From Virgibacillus_F flavescens (lineage in GTDB: Bacteria; Bacillota; Bacilli; Bacillales; Amphibacillaceae): a stretch of DNA of 64,000 nt. Of this stretch, positions 31,292 to 40,281 are shown piece by piece. The translations under genes were made by a program, and so were the position numbers. The notes below the pieces were generated by a model that saw nothing but the letters and a program-made list of their open reading frames with translations, was not told the origin of the DNA and ran no database searches. Numbering within the stretch: the stretch's first letter is position 1; every line of letters starts with the position of its first letter. The DNA is taken from positions 1,860,001-1,924,000 of the forward strand of contig NZ_CP192260.1 in the NCBI RefSeq assembly GCF_050574275.1. The letters are read 5' to 3'.

Positions 31292-31765
31292 ATGAATATT
31301 TTTAGAGATTATTATAACAATGAAGTTAAATTAACGTTTGAAAATCATTATTTTTCCAAAGAACCGAAACACGTATGGGTTATTTGTGTATATAAAGATA
31401 AATGGTTATTAACAAAGCATAAAGAACGGGGTATGGAGTTCCCTGGTGGAAAAGTTGAACCAGGGGAAACGGCAGAACAGGCAGCGGTACGTGAAGTGAA
31501 AGAAGAAACTGGAGGGCGAATAGACCAGATGAAATATATCGGTCAATATTACGTTGCTGGTAAAGGTGGTACTGTGATAAAAAATGTTTATTATGCTGTT
31601 GTGGGTGAATTAATCGAACAGACAACCTATTATGAAACCTTCGGACCAGTATTATTAGAAAAGGTCCCGACTAACGTCAAACATAACTCGAAATTCAGTT
31701 TTATCATGAAAGATGATGTTTTAACGCATTGCATGAAAAAGATAAAAAAAGAATATTTAACATAA
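31292..31765 (+). CDS. ytkD: Nudix hydrolase YtkD (nucleoside triphosphatase)
   Basis: Nudix-family hydrolase; B. subtilis YtkD hydrolyses 8-oxo-dGTP and other NTPs and acts in RNA decay (RppH-like). The 157 residues carry the Nudix box GGKVEPGE...REVKEETG at about residues 50-72, and KHVWVICVYKDKWLLTKHKE before it. The start MNIFRDYYNN aligns with relatives at ATG 31292; ATG 31289 is an alternative. The ribosome binding site (AAAGG) is modest. A shared terminator lies between it and the convergent ytlD gene, the same order as in B. subtilis. Confidence 0.87.
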   Translation: MNIFRDYYNNEVKLTFENHYFSKEPKHVWVICVYKDKWLLTKHKERGMEFPGGKVEPGETAEQAAVREVKEETGGRIDQMKYIGQYYVAGKGGTVIKNVYYAVVGELIEQTTYYETFGPVLLEKVPTNVKHNSKFSFIMKDDVLTHCMKKIKKEYLT

Positions 31766-31803
31766 AAGCAGCGTTTCCTGCCTGAGGAGACGCTGCTTTT
31801 TTA
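31763..31803. terminator. Bidirectional terminator between ytkD and ytlD
   Basis: AAAAGCAGCGTTTCCT and AGGAGACGCTGCTTTT form a 15-bp stem with one mismatch and a 5-base loop, with A and T tracts on the two sides. Confidence 0.9.
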
Positions 31804-32607
31804 TTTCGTGTGCTTCATAAGAACATTCTCCAGTTTCTCTACCAATTTGTACATGATTGCAGCACAAATTGCGATAAGCAGCATACTGGACATTACCAAT
31901 GTGAAATCGAATACTTGGAATCCGTAGATGATTAAATAACCCAGCCCTTGTTTTGATACTAAGAATTCACCTACAATAATGCCTACCCAGGATAGCCCAA
32001 CATTTACTTTTAGTGTTGAAATAATGGTTGGAAGTGTAGCAGGGAAAACTGCTTCACGAAAACGTTGTGATTTAGATGCTCCAAAGCTTTTTAGTACATT
32101 TACATAGTTTGGATCGACTTCTTTGAATGCTGAGTATACGACAAGTGTTGTTATAACTACAGATATGAGTGCACCCATAGCAATTATGGCAATATAACCG
32201 GGTCCTAAAGCAACAATTATGATTGGGCCTAGTGCAACCTTGGGCATAGCGTTTGCAACCACCAGGTAGGGATCAGTAATTCTCGCAAGTTTTGAGGAAG
32301 TCCAAAGTGCAGTCGCGCATATAACGCCTAATACCGTTCCGACGATAAATCCGATTATCGTTTCAATCACTGTTACCTGTAAATGGACAATAAAACTGGC
32401 ATCAATAAATTTAGACAATATCTGGTCAAAAACTTTTGAAGGTGAGCTGAACAGCAAAGGATCAATCCACATCATAGAGCTAGCCAGTTCCCAACTTCCG
32501 AAAAACAGCAGAAGGATAATTACCTGCCAGGAGAAAATCATCCGCTTTTCACGTTTAATCGCTTTTTTATACCGTTGATGAAGTTTATTACTAGACTCAC
32601 TATCCAT
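31801..32607 (-). CDS. ytlD: ABC transporter permease (YtlD, SsuC/TauC-like)
   Basis: Inner-membrane permease of a taurine/nitrate/sulfonate-type importer; 268 residues with six membrane segments. The BPD-type EAA loop is visible at KSFGASKSQRFREAVFPATLPTII. It is the last gene of ytlA-ytlC-ytlD; the ATG at 32607 lies 48 bases past the ytlC stop, with AAGGTGTGA upstream. The substrate is not determined by sequence; relatives import aliphatic sulfonates or thiamine precursors. Confidence 0.87.
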   Translation of the reverse strand: MDSESSNKLHQRYKKAIKREKRMIFSWQVIILLLFFGSWELASSMMWIDPLLFSSPSKVFDQILSKFIDASFIVHLQVTVIETIIGFIVGTVLGVICATALWTSSKLARITDPYLVVANAMPKVALGPIIIVALGPGYIAIIAMGALISVVITTLVVYSAFKEVDPNYVNVLKSFGASKSQRFREAVFPATLPTIISTLKVNVGLSWVGIIVGEFLVSKQGLGYLIIYGFQVFDFTLVMSSMLLIAICAAIMYKLVEKLENVLMKHTK

Positions 32608-32654
32608 ATCCAGTCACACCTTCTAGAGCGGAGCTGAGGAGCGTGTCTACACAA

Positions 32655-33437
32655 TTACTGTACTTCCATTGAAGTTTCATGTTTATCCAACTCCCCCCAA
32701 ATCCGGTCGAATAAAATCTGATACTTAGGATGTTTGCGAGCTTCAAAAGGTGTAATGGTGCGTATTTCAATTGGCACATCAAAAGTTTTAGCAATTCTGC
32801 CGGGATTTGCCGACATTAAGACAATTCGATCACTCATGGCAATTGCTTCACCAATATCATGCGTTACTAAAATAGACGTTTTTTTGTATGTCTGCAGTAA
32901 TTTAAAAACCAGATTTTCCAGTTTTAATTTAGTCTGATAATCTAGTGCGGAGAAGGGTTCATCCAACAGTAAAATTTTTGGTTCGTTAATAAGCGTCCTA
33001 ACCAATGCTACACGTTGTCTCATCCCCCCTGATAAGGAACGGGGAAAAGAATCAGCGACATTTGGCAGCCCAACCTCTTCAAGCATCGCTAATGCTCTGT
33101 CCTTAGTTTCATTTGTAACGGATCCGGTTATTTTTGGTCCTATCAGGATGTTTTCCATAATGGATTTCCATGGGAATAAATAATCCTGCTGCAGCATATA
33201 GCCAATTGACAAGTGTGACTCCTTTAATGGCTTTGCTTCAAAAAATACGGTTCCAGATGTTTGGTTTACAATACCTGCAATAATAGAAAGAATGGTTGAT
33301 TTTCCGCAGCCACTTGGCCCAAGTAATGAAATGAACTCTCCCTCGTCTATAGATAGTGAAATACTATCCAATGCCTGTGTATAACTCTTTTCTGAGAAAT
33401 AGTGATGTGATAGTTTATCTAAGGTTAGAAAAGACAT
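32655..33437 (-). CDS. ytlC: ABC transporter ATP-binding protein (YtlC)
   Basis: ATPase of the same importer; 260 residues. Walker A GPSGCGKST (about 40), Q-loop GYMLQQDYLFPWKS (which fits the nitrate/sulfonate family), signature LSGGMRQR, Walker B ILLLDEPFSALD, switch His LVTHDIGEA. Follows ytlA by 11 bases with its own AAGGAGG, so one transcript is likely. Confidence 0.9.
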   Translation of the reverse strand: MSFLTLDKLSHHYFSEKSYTQALDSISLSIDEGEFISLLGPSGCGKSTILSIIAGIVNQTSGTVFFEAKPLKESHLSIGYMLQQDYLFPWKSIMENILIGPKITGSVTNETKDRALAMLEEVGLPNVADSFPRSLSGGMRQRVALVRTLINEPKILLLDEPFSALDYQTKLKLENLVFKLLQTYKKTSILVTHDIGEAIAMSDRIVLMSANPGRIAKTFDVPIEIRTITPFEARKHPKYQILFDRIWGELDKHETSMEVQ

Positions 33438-33448
33438 TGTTTCCCTCC

Positions 33449-34432
33449 TTAGTTTGATACTTCCTCTGCATATTTCGTATTGACTAAATCTTCGTATGGT
33501 ACGTCTGCAGGAAGTTCACCAGCTTCTTCCATAATATCTTTTAGATTAGTCCATTCCTCTTTATCCAGAATAGGATCAGTAGCAAATGAACCTTGTTTTT
33601 TGTAGCGATCTATTGAGGAGGTAAGGATATCAAGTTCAGTATCTTTAAAATATGGCTGGATAACTTCAGCGATTTCTTCTGCACTATGTTCCGCCACCCA
33701 TGTTTGCGCTTTGTAGACTGCCTTAGTGAAACTTGCTATTTGTTCATCATTGTCTTTTAAATAACTTTGTTTTGCCATATATACCGTGTAAGGAACATGG
33801 CCAGATTCTTCACCGAAAGAGGCGACGATATGACCTTTACCTTCCTTTTCAAAAATACTGGCAGTTGGTTCAAATAATTGAACATATTCTGCATCCCCAG
33901 ATACAAATGCTCCAGGTATGTTTGCGAAATCAATATTTTGAAGAAGATTTAAGTCCGTATGCGGATCAATACCATTTTCTTTCAGTACAAACTCACCAAC
34001 CATTTGCGGCATGCCACCTTTGCGCTGTCCAAGGAAAGTAGTATCCACTAAATCATCCCATTTAAAATCGGGTTGGGGTTCTTTTGCTACTAAAAACGTA
34101 CCATCCGTTTGTGTCAATTGAGCAAAGTTAATAGCATAGTCATTGGATTCCTGTGCATAAACGTAAATGGAAGTTTCGGAACCAACCAGCGCAATATCAG
34201 CCCCATCTGAGAGTAAGGCAGTCATGGTTTTGTCTCCCCCCCAGGTAGTCTGCAGTTCAACTTCCAATCCCTCTTCTTCAAAAAATCCTTTTTCCAGTGC
34301 CACATATTGAGGAGCATAAAAAAGAGATCTCGTTACTTCAGCTACTTTTATAGAAGATTTTTCGTTTGAATTACACGCCATCAGAAATACGATTGTTAAT
34401 CCAATAATCAACGTTACAAACAATCTTTTCAT
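33449..34432 (-). CDS. ytlA: ABC transporter substrate-binding lipoprotein (YtlA, NMT1/THI5-like)
   Basis: Extracytoplasmic binding protein anchored by a lipid: signal peptide with lipobox LMAC, Cys20. The 327 residues have the NMT1/THI5/SsuA-like type II fold: VAEVTRSLFYAPQYVALEKG, EEEGLEVELQTTWGG, DGADIALVGSETS. This family binds sulfonates or pyrimidine thiamine precursors. First gene of the operon. The ATG at 34432 follows AAAGGAACG. No riboswitch is seen upstream. Confidence 0.87.
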   Translation of the reverse strand: MKRLFVTLIIGLTIVFLMACNSNEKSSIKVAEVTRSLFYAPQYVALEKGFFEEEGLEVELQTTWGGDKTMTALLSDGADIALVGSETSIYVYAQESNDYAINFAQLTQTDGTFLVAKEPQPDFKWDDLVDTTFLGQRKGGMPQMVGEFVLKENGIDPHTDLNLLQNIDFANIPGAFVSGDAEYVQLFEPTASIFEKEGKGHIVASFGEESGHVPYTVYMAKQSYLKDNDEQIASFTKAVYKAQTWVAEHSAEEIAEVIQPYFKDTELDILTSSIDRYKKQGSFATDPILDKEEWTNLKDIMEEAGELPADVPYEDLVNTKYAEEVSN

Positions 34433-34534
34433 GCGCTTCGTTCCTTTCTTTTTCGATTAGATTAGTGTCTAAATAGTCTATGAAAGTGCGAGAAATGTGT
34501 GAATGCCTATTAGGTACTGTCGGGTCAGGGCTGA

Positions 34535-34842
34535 AATTTACTTTCGGGGAGTGGATACAGTCGGGGATGGTTGCAGTGCGAGCGGGTTGATGGGTAATAC
34601 AATCCGGATAGGGGGAAATACAATCCCGGGCAGTAAATACGGTCGAAAGAGGTTAGCAATACAAGCGGATTGGAGGGAAATACAAGCCGGGAACGAGAGA
34701 ATACAAGCCAGTTAGGGGGAAATACAATCCCAGGCAGTAAATACAGTCGGAAGTGGTAGCAATACAAGCGGAATGGTGAGAAATACAAGCTGGGAACGAG
34801 AGAATACATGCGACTCAGTAGAAAATACAATCCCGGGCATAG
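34535..34842. repeat. Degenerate tandem repeat with ~104-bp higher-order period
   Basis: Short units of about 20-26 bases, each carrying AATACAAKC or a variant, are arrayed between the ytlA promoter and the pckA terminator. A higher-order unit of about 104 bases starts with AAATACAATCCC at 34616, 34720 and 34823 (third copy truncated). Within it the order is the same: CAGTAAATACRGTCG, then GCAATACAAGCGGA, GAAATACAAGC and GGGAACGAGAGAATACA. On the minus strand each unit reads as TTGTATT. No coding potential is supported. Confidence 0.8.
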
Positions 34843-34846
34843 ACAA

Positions 34847-34884
34847 TAAAAAAAGCCAGCCTCCGTATGGAAGCTGGCTGACAA
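34847..34884 (-). terminator. Terminator of pckA
   Basis: On the minus strand AGCCAGCTTCC and GGAGGCTGGCT pair around ATAC, followed by TTTTTTA. Confidence 0.9.
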
Positions 34885-34890
34885 TTTGGT

Positions 34891-36480
34891 TTAACCTTTA
34901 TATAGTGGGCCTGCCTGGCTGATTTCTTTATCTGCTTTTGTGAATTTCTTGAAGTTTTCATGGAATTTCATTGCAAGACTCTTTGCTTCTGTTTCGTAAG
35001 CTTGTTTATCTTCCCATGTACTTTTCGGAACTAATACTTCATCGGGAACGCCTGGAACGTTCAATGGAGTTTCAAGTCCGAAGATTTCATCTTTGGTTGT
35101 TTCCACAGTGTTTAATTCACCTTCAAGTGCTGCGTGAATCATTGCTCGTGTATAAGCTAGTTTCATACGGTTACCAACACCGTACGATCCTCCAGTCCAA
35201 CCAGTGTTTACTAAGAAAACATTGGACTTAAATTGATCGATTTTTTCACCTAGCATTTTTGCATAAGTTGACGGGGCAAGTGGTAAAAATGGTGAACCAA
35301 AACAAGCTGAGAATGTTGCTTGAGGCTCTGTTACACCGCGCTCTGTACCTGCTAATTTGCTGGTATATCCACTTAAGAAATGGTACATCGCCTGTTCCTT
35401 CGTCAATTTGCTGATTGGTGGTAATGTACCAGAAGCATCCGCTGTTAAAAAGATAATGGTGTTTGGATGACCGGCAACGCTTGGCGTTACAATGTTATCG
35501 ATATTTTCCAATGGATAAGCTGCACGCGTGTTTTCCGTTAAGGATGTATCATCATAGTCGGGCACGCGCGTATCTTTATCAAACTCGACGTTTTCCAGTA
35601 CAGAACCAAAGCGGATAGCGTCGAAGATTTGAGGTTCTTTTTCCTGAGACAGGTTAATGCACTTCGCATAGCAGCCGCCTTCAATGTTGAATACACCATT
35701 CGGGCTCCATCCATGCTCATCATCACCAATTAATCGGCGATAAGGATCGGCAGACAGTGTAGTCTTTCCTGTTCCTGATAAGCCAAAGAACAATGCTACG
35801 TCACCTTCTTGGCCAACGTTAGCAGAACAGTGCATAGACAATACTTCACGTTGTGGTAAAAGGTAATTCATAACAGAGAAAATCGATTTCTTAATTTCTC
35901 CAGCGTACTCTGTTCCACCAATTAAAATCACGCGCTTTTTAAAAGAAACAAGGATGAATGTTTCTGAGTTAGTTCCGTCTATTTCTGGATCCGCCTTGAA
36001 AGTTGGAGCGGATACAACTGTAAATTCCGGGTTATGTGTTTTGAGTTCATCTTCTGTTGGTGAAATAAACAATTGGCGAGCGAACAGGTTGTGCCATGCA
36101 TACTCATTAATAACCTGAATCGGTAAACGGTAGCTTTTATCTGCTCCAGCAAAGCCTTTAAATTGATATAATTCATTTTTATCTTTTAAATAATTTACTA
36201 CTTTTTCATAAAGTTTATCGAATGTCACTTCGTCAATCGCTTGATTCACGGATCCCCAGTCAACAAACTTTTCGCATACTTCATCTTTTACGATGAATTT
36301 ATCCTGTGGTGAACGGCCAGTATATTTTCCGGTAGCGGCTTGAATTGCACCAGTTGACATTAACGTACCTTCATTACGTGCCAAAATACGTTCAACTAAA
36401 CGAGGTACAGATAAGTTTTTTTGTATGTTGCTATGTGAGGTTAACTCTTGTAATAATGATGATTGTTCCACTGATTTCAT
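34891..36480 (-). CDS. pckA: Phosphoenolpyruvate carboxykinase (ATP)
   Basis: Gluconeogenic enzyme converting oxaloacetate and ATP to PEP, ADP and CO2. The 529 residues fit the ATP-type family. Motifs are TGRSPQDKF, the P-loop GLSGTGKTTLS, metal-binding DDEHGWSPNGVFNIEGGCY, and NTGWTGGSYGVGNRM. The ATG at 36480 follows AAAGGCAGGT. It is divergent from metK with about 450 bases between, as in B. subtilis. Expression in Bacillus is repressed by glucose via CcpN; I could not identify the operator. Confidence 0.95.
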   Translation of the reverse strand: MKSVEQSSLLQELTSHSNIQKNLSVPRLVERILARNEGTLMSTGAIQAATGKYTGRSPQDKFIVKDEVCEKFVDWGSVNQAIDEVTFDKLYEKVVNYLKDKNELYQFKGFAGADKSYRLPIQVINEYAWHNLFARQLFISPTEDELKTHNPEFTVVSAPTFKADPEIDGTNSETFILVSFKKRVILIGGTEYAGEIKKSIFSVMNYLLPQREVLSMHCSANVGQEGDVALFFGLSGTGKTTLSADPYRRLIGDDEHGWSPNGVFNIEGGCYAKCINLSQEKEPQIFDAIRFGSVLENVEFDKDTRVPDYDDTSLTENTRAAYPLENIDNIVTPSVAGHPNTIIFLTADASGTLPPISKLTKEQAMYHFLSGYTSKLAGTERGVTEPQATFSACFGSPFLPLAPSTYAKMLGEKIDQFKSNVFLVNTGWTGGSYGVGNRMKLAYTRAMIHAALEGELNTVETTKDEIFGLETPLNVPGVPDEVLVPKSTWEDKQAYETEAKSLAMKFHENFKKFTKADKEISQAGPLYKG

Positions 36481-36653
36481 GTCACATACCTGCCTTTTGG
36501 AATGAATTTTATTTTTATACTTCTACAAAGTATAAACTACTATCGCAATTTTATAAATCTGTTTATTAGTATAACACATTAATAAAATTAATCCATACTA
36601 ATCTAAACCTTTGTTTAAATTTCAAAAAGATTTTTATCCTTACGCGGAATTTG

Positions 36654-36682
36654 TTGACATAAACGACTGTTTTCGATACGAT
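36654..36682 (+). promoter_or_regulatory. Promoter of the metK transcript
   Basis: TTGACA (36654-36659), 17-base spacer, TACGAT (36677-36682). This sigma-A promoter starts transcription just before the SAM riboswitch. Confidence 0.8.
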
Positions 36683-36700
36683 AAGTTTCGAACGGATACT

Positions 36701-36812
36701 CTCTTATTCAGAGTCGGTGGAGGGACAGACCCTATGAAACCCAGCAACCATCACGCGAGTGAAAAGGTGCTAACCTGATGCAAGGATAACACCTTGAACA
36801 ATAAGAGGAAAT
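36701..36812 (+). ncRNA. SAM riboswitch (S-box leader)
   Basis: P1 is formed by CTCTTATT / AATAAGAG. Between its strands are the S-box landmarks GGTGGAGGGAC, CCCTATGAAACCCAGCAACC, AAGGTGCTAA (P3 region) and TGCAAGGATAACACCTTG. SAM binding favours the downstream terminator, reducing metK, which encodes the enzyme that makes SAM. Confidence 0.96.
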
Positions 36813-36819
36813 GGCCACA

Positions 36820-36857
36820 ACACCTTTCCTCATGTCTAGGAAGGGCTTTTTTTGTTT
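36820..36857 (+). terminator. S-box terminator
   Basis: CCTTTCCT and AGGAAGGG pair around a 6-7-base loop, followed by CTTTTTTTG, directly after the aptamer and before metK. Confidence 0.88.
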
Positions 36858-36936
36858 ATAAGGAACCTTACTGAATATTTAGCATACAGGATATACAAGA
36901 GATCCGTACCACATTATAAAGGGAGGATTTAGCCAT

Positions 36937-38133
36937 ATGGCTGAAAATCGTCGTTTATTTACATCTGAATCTGTTACAGAGGGACACCCTGATAAAATTT
37001 GTGATCAGATTTCAGATGCCATTTTAGATGAAATCTTAAAGAAAGATCCACTTGCACGTGTTGCATGTGAAACTACTGTTACAACTGGACTGGTACTGGT
37101 AGCTGGTGAAATATCTACATCTACTTATGTAGATATCCCTGCTGTAGTTAGACAAACAATTAAAGATATCGGCTATACTCGTGCCAAGTACGGTTTTGAT
37201 GCTGATACGTGTGCAGTTCTGACTGCTATTGATGAACAATCACCTGATATTGCCGGTGGTGTTAATACAGCTCTTGAAGCACGTCAAGGTAAAATGTCAG
37301 AGGATGAAATAGCAGCAATTGGCGCAGGAGACCAGGGATTAATGTTTGGTTATGCTTGCAACGAAACGGAAGAATTAATGCCACTGGCGATTTCATTGGC
37401 TCATAAACTGGCGAAACGATTAGCGGATGTTCGTAAGGATGAGACGCTTGCGTACCTTCGTCCAGATGGAAAAACACAGGTAACTGTTGAGTATGATGAA
37501 AATGATAATCCAGTTAAAGTGGATACCATTGTAATTTCTACACAGCATCATCAGGATATTACAACCGAACAAATAGAAAAGGATTTAATTGAACACGTTA
37601 TTCGTCCAGTAGTACCAGAAAACTTACTGGATGACTCAACAAAATACTTTATTAATCCTACTGGTCGTTTTGTTATTGGTGGACCACAAGGAGACGCCGG
37701 TTTAACCGGTCGTAAAATTATCGTAGATACGTATGGTGGATATGCCCGACACGGTGGCGGTGCATTTAGTGGGAAGGATTCTACGAAAGTGGATCGTTCT
37801 GCAGCCTATGCAGCTAGGTACGTTGCGAAAAACATCGTAGCTGCTGAATTAGCTAAAACGTGTGAGGTTCAATTAGCTTATGCTATTGGTGTTGCCGAGC
37901 CAGTTTCCATTGCTGTTAATACATTTGGTACTGGTACTGTAAGCGAGGACACCCTTGTTCAAGCAGTTAGGAAACTATTTGACTTGAGACCAGCTGGTAT
38001 TATCCGGATGCTAGATTTACAAAAACCGATTTTCCGAAATACATCAGCATACGGTCATTTTGGTCGGACTGATATTTTATTCCCTTGGGAAAAAACAGAT
38101 AAAGTTGAAGAATTAAAAGCACTTACTAAATAA
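36937..38133 (+). CDS. metK: S-adenosylmethionine synthetase
   Basis: Forms S-adenosylmethionine from methionine and ATP in the cytosol. The 398 residues show the standard motifs: ESVTEGHPDKICDQISDA at the start, GAGDQGLMFGYA (ATP/methionine loop), GGPQGDAGLTGRKI, and the P-loop-like GGGAFSGKDSTKVDRS. The ATG follows AGGGAGG. Controlled by an S-box riboswitch and divergent from pckA. Confidence 0.97.
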   Translation: MAENRRLFTSESVTEGHPDKICDQISDAILDEILKKDPLARVACETTVTTGLVLVAGEISTSTYVDIPAVVRQTIKDIGYTRAKYGFDADTCAVLTAIDEQSPDIAGGVNTALEARQGKMSEDEIAAIGAGDQGLMFGYACNETEELMPLAISLAHKLAKRLADVRKDETLAYLRPDGKTQVTVEYDENDNPVKVDTIVISTQHHQDITTEQIEKDLIEHVIRPVVPENLLDDSTKYFINPTGRFVIGGPQGDAGLTGRKIIVDTYGGYARHGGGAFSGKDSTKVDRSAAYAARYVAKNIVAAELAKTCEVQLAYAIGVAEPVSIAVNTFGTGTVSEDTLVQAVRKLFDLRPAGIIRMLDLQKPIFRNTSAYGHFGRTDILFPWEKTDKVEELKALTK

Positions 38134-38141
38134 ACAACAAG

Positions 38142-38182
38142 TCACGACAACCCTTACGATGGGAGGTCGTGACTTTTATTAT
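38142..38182. terminator. Terminator between metK and yuxK
   Basis: AAGTCACGAC and GTCGTGACTT form a 10-bp stem with a loop of about 17 bases that can pair internally, followed by TTATT. It ends metK and touches the last codon of the convergent yuxK gene. Confidence 0.8.
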
Positions 38183-38568
38183 AGAAACCTATCTCGTATA
38201 TCGGAAGTTGGGATCATACAATTATCCTTTTTACCAAACCATTTGTATCTGTTTTTAGCAACAATGCTGTAGGCAAAGTCACGCAAAGGTTTTGGAACAA
38301 GAATAAAGATATAGAGAAGCTTCCAGAGCCCAGTTAGATTTTTGCAGACCCGAAGCGCTGCTGACGATTTGGTGAAATATTTTTTTCCATCTATTAATAA
38401 AAAACTGTCAATATGCAGCGGGATCTGGTAAGTTTTTAATACTTCCAGTCCGGCATCACTTTGCAACGCTGCAAATTTATAAATGGCTCCAGGGTCTCTT
38501 TTGATAATGAATTGCACACTATTATCGCAGAAGTTACATTCACCATCGAATAATAATAGTTTACTCAT
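38179..38568 (-). CDS. yuxK: DCC family thiol-disulfide oxidoreductase-like protein YuxK
   Basis: A 129-residue protein of the DCC family (DUF393), with the name-giving FDGECNFCDNSVQFI motif at residues 7-20: a CxxC in a thioredoxin-like fold. A hydrophobic C-terminal half (LWKLLYIFILVPKPLRDFAYSI) may be membrane-associated. The biochemical function is unproven. The ATG follows TTAGGTGG. It pairs with ytoA, 16 bases upstream, in a probable operon. Confidence 0.87.
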   Translation of the reverse strand: MSKLLLFDGECNFCDNSVQFIIKRDPGAIYKFAALQSDAGLEVLKTYQIPLHIDSFLLIDGKKYFTKSSAALRVCKNLTGLWKLLYIFILVPKPLRDFAYSIVAKNRYKWFGKKDNCMIPTSDIRDRFL

Positions 38569-38584
38569 TGTATACCACCTAACA

Positions 38585-39100
38585 TTATAAGGATGTATGA
38601 TGCTTATAATATTGTCCTTTTTCTACATATGATTTTCTAACGCGTTCCATCTCCTGGTAGTCTTTGTCAGTAAGTTCGCGTACGACTTTAGCCGGTCTTC
38701 CGAGTGCAAGTGTACGAGGAGGGATTTTCTTTCCGGGTGGTACAAGACTTCCTGCACCTAAGAATGCATTTTCTCCAATTTCGGCGCCGTCCAGGATAAG
38801 AGATCCCATACCGATTAGTGCGTTTTTGCGAATGATTCCAGAATGAAGGGTGACTTGATGTCCAATTGTCACATCGTCTTCTACAATAACTGGATTATCT
38901 GGACTTTGATGAACCATAGATAAATCCTGAATACTAACTCTTTTACCTATTCGGGTTGGGGCAACATCACCTCGAATAACTGTTTTAAACCATATACTTG
39001 ATTCTTCACCAATTGTTACGTCGCCAGTGATAACGGCATCATTCGCAACATAAGCTGATTCATGTATTTCTGGTGTACTGTTTTTATAATGGTGTATCAT
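38585..39100 (-). CDS. ytoA: Gamma-carbonic-anhydrase-like hexapeptide-repeat protein YtoA
   Basis: A 171-residue trimeric left-handed beta-helix protein of the gamma-carbonic anhydrase/PaaY family. Hexapeptide repeats run from about residue 15 to 135 (VANDAVITGDVTIGEESSIW, VSIQDLSMVHQS, VTIGHQVTLHSG, IGENAFLGAGSLV). Three His candidates for the metal are in VHQS, IGHQ and LHSG. Whether it is an active anhydrase or an acyltransferase relative is unknown. The ATG at 39100 follows AGGAGG. Divergent from ytpB. Confidence 0.88.
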   Translation of the reverse strand: MIHHYKNSTPEIHESAYVANDAVITGDVTIGEESSIWFKTVIRGDVAPTRIGKRVSIQDLSMVHQSPDNPVIVEDDVTIGHQVTLHSGIIRKNALIGMGSLILDGAEIGENAFLGAGSLVPPGKKIPPRTLALGRPAKVVRELTDKDYQEMERVRKSYVEKGQYYKHHTSL

Positions 39101-39169
39101 TTGAATCCTCCTAAAAGATTGTGTATAAGTAGTATAACAAAAATTTTAAAGAAGGAAGGAGGAAGTGTA

Positions 39170-40237
39170 TTGTCTTATCATGTGCCTAGGTCATCAATCT
39201 CCTTAATGGGCGATGTTTATTTTAAAGTTTTCCCACAAGTGAACATGGAACTATCCTATTGGAAAAGGCGTGCAGAACGAATACCCGATCCAGAACTGAG
39301 AACTCAGGCGCTTGCAAGCATTTCTTCCAAACGTTTTCACTGTCAGGGTGGGGGAGTATACGCTATTCTCGCTGGGAAAAGATCGAAAGAAGCGATCCAA
39401 TTCATTGTTGCTTACCAGACAATTAGTGATTATCTGGATAACCTTTGCGATCGAAGCACGTCGCTTGATCCAGCTGATTTTGGTTTACTGCATCAGTCGA
39501 TGATTGACGCGTTAACGCCTTCTAATACCATTAAAAATTACTACGAATTACGAATAGAGCAGGATGATGGTGGATACTTAAATGATCTCGTGAAAACGTG
39601 TCAGAAGATTTTAAAGAACGCCGAGGGATTTGATGCGATTCAGGTATTTCTAGGGGAACTTTGCGGATTATATAGTGATTTACAGGTGCATAAGCATGTG
39701 ACACATGAGGAAAGAATACCACGATTAACGAATTGGTTTGCTCAACATAAGGATACATATCCGCAACTGAGATGGTATGAGTTCTCTGCTGCAGCGGGAT
39801 CAACGTTAGGTATCTTTTGTCTTGTCTCTTACATGCTTGGCGGTCAGCTGAATGAAAAAATAGCGAATGAGGTTTACCTGGGGTATTTTCCTTTTATGCA
39901 AAGTCTTCATATATTATTGGATTATTATATTGATCAACAAGAAGATCAGATGGAATCAGATCTGAACTTTTGCACGTATTATGCGGATGACGCAGAACTG
40001 AAGGGACGATTGCAGTACTTTATTGAAGAAACACGTAATCATGTAAAGCATCTGCCTAATCCTCAATTTCACGAAATGGTAAGGTGTGGATTAGTTGGTC
40101 TGTACTTAGGTGATCGAAAAGTAAATGAAGTAGAAGGCGGCATGAGAATGCGGAAGGTATTGCTTAGGGCAAGTGGAGCAAAGGCGCATTTTTTTCATTG
40201 GAATACCAGACTGTATTATAAAATGTCAGGAAAATGA
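39170..40237 (+). CDS. ytpB: Tetraprenyl-beta-curcumene synthase YtpB
   Basis: Terpene synthase of the DUF2600 family. In B. subtilis YtpB makes tetraprenyl-beta-curcumene, the precursor of C35 sesquarterpenes found in spores. The 355 residues contain the Asp-rich motif TISDYLDNLCD (about residue 90) and a second one in LHILLDYYIDQQED. The TTG start at 39170 is set by GAAGGAGGA six bases upstream; there is no ATG near. The promoter lies in the short region shared with ytoA. Confidence 0.88.
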   Translation: MSYHVPRSSISLMGDVYFKVFPQVNMELSYWKRRAERIPDPELRTQALASISSKRFHCQGGGVYAILAGKRSKEAIQFIVAYQTISDYLDNLCDRSTSLDPADFGLLHQSMIDALTPSNTIKNYYELRIEQDDGGYLNDLVKTCQKILKNAEGFDAIQVFLGELCGLYSDLQVHKHVTHEERIPRLTNWFAQHKDTYPQLRWYEFSAAAGSTLGIFCLVSYMLGGQLNEKIANEVYLGYFPFMQSLHILLDYYIDQQEDQMESDLNFCTYYADDAELKGRLQYFIEETRNHVKHLPNPQFHEMVRCGLVGLYLGDRKVNEVEGGMRMRKVLLRASGAKAHFFHWNTRLYYKMSGK

Positions 40238-40281
40238 AAACACCCGTGATCAATTAATTGACCACGGGTGTTTTCATTTTT
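40236..40281. terminator. Bidirectional terminator between ytpB and the amino-acid ABC operon
   Basis: AAAACACCCGTG and CACGGGTGTTTT form a 12-bp perfect stem; the loop (ATCAATTAATTGAC) can pair further. Confidence 0.93.

Noticed and set aside
34433..34535. TPP riboswitch before the ytlA operon (thiamine-precursor transporter idea)
   Set aside because: The conserved CTGAGA and ACCTGATCTGG-type blocks are absent.
34535..34842. CRISPR array or origin iterons
   Set aside because: Units are degenerate and irregular in length with no spacer pattern; no replication gene is near.
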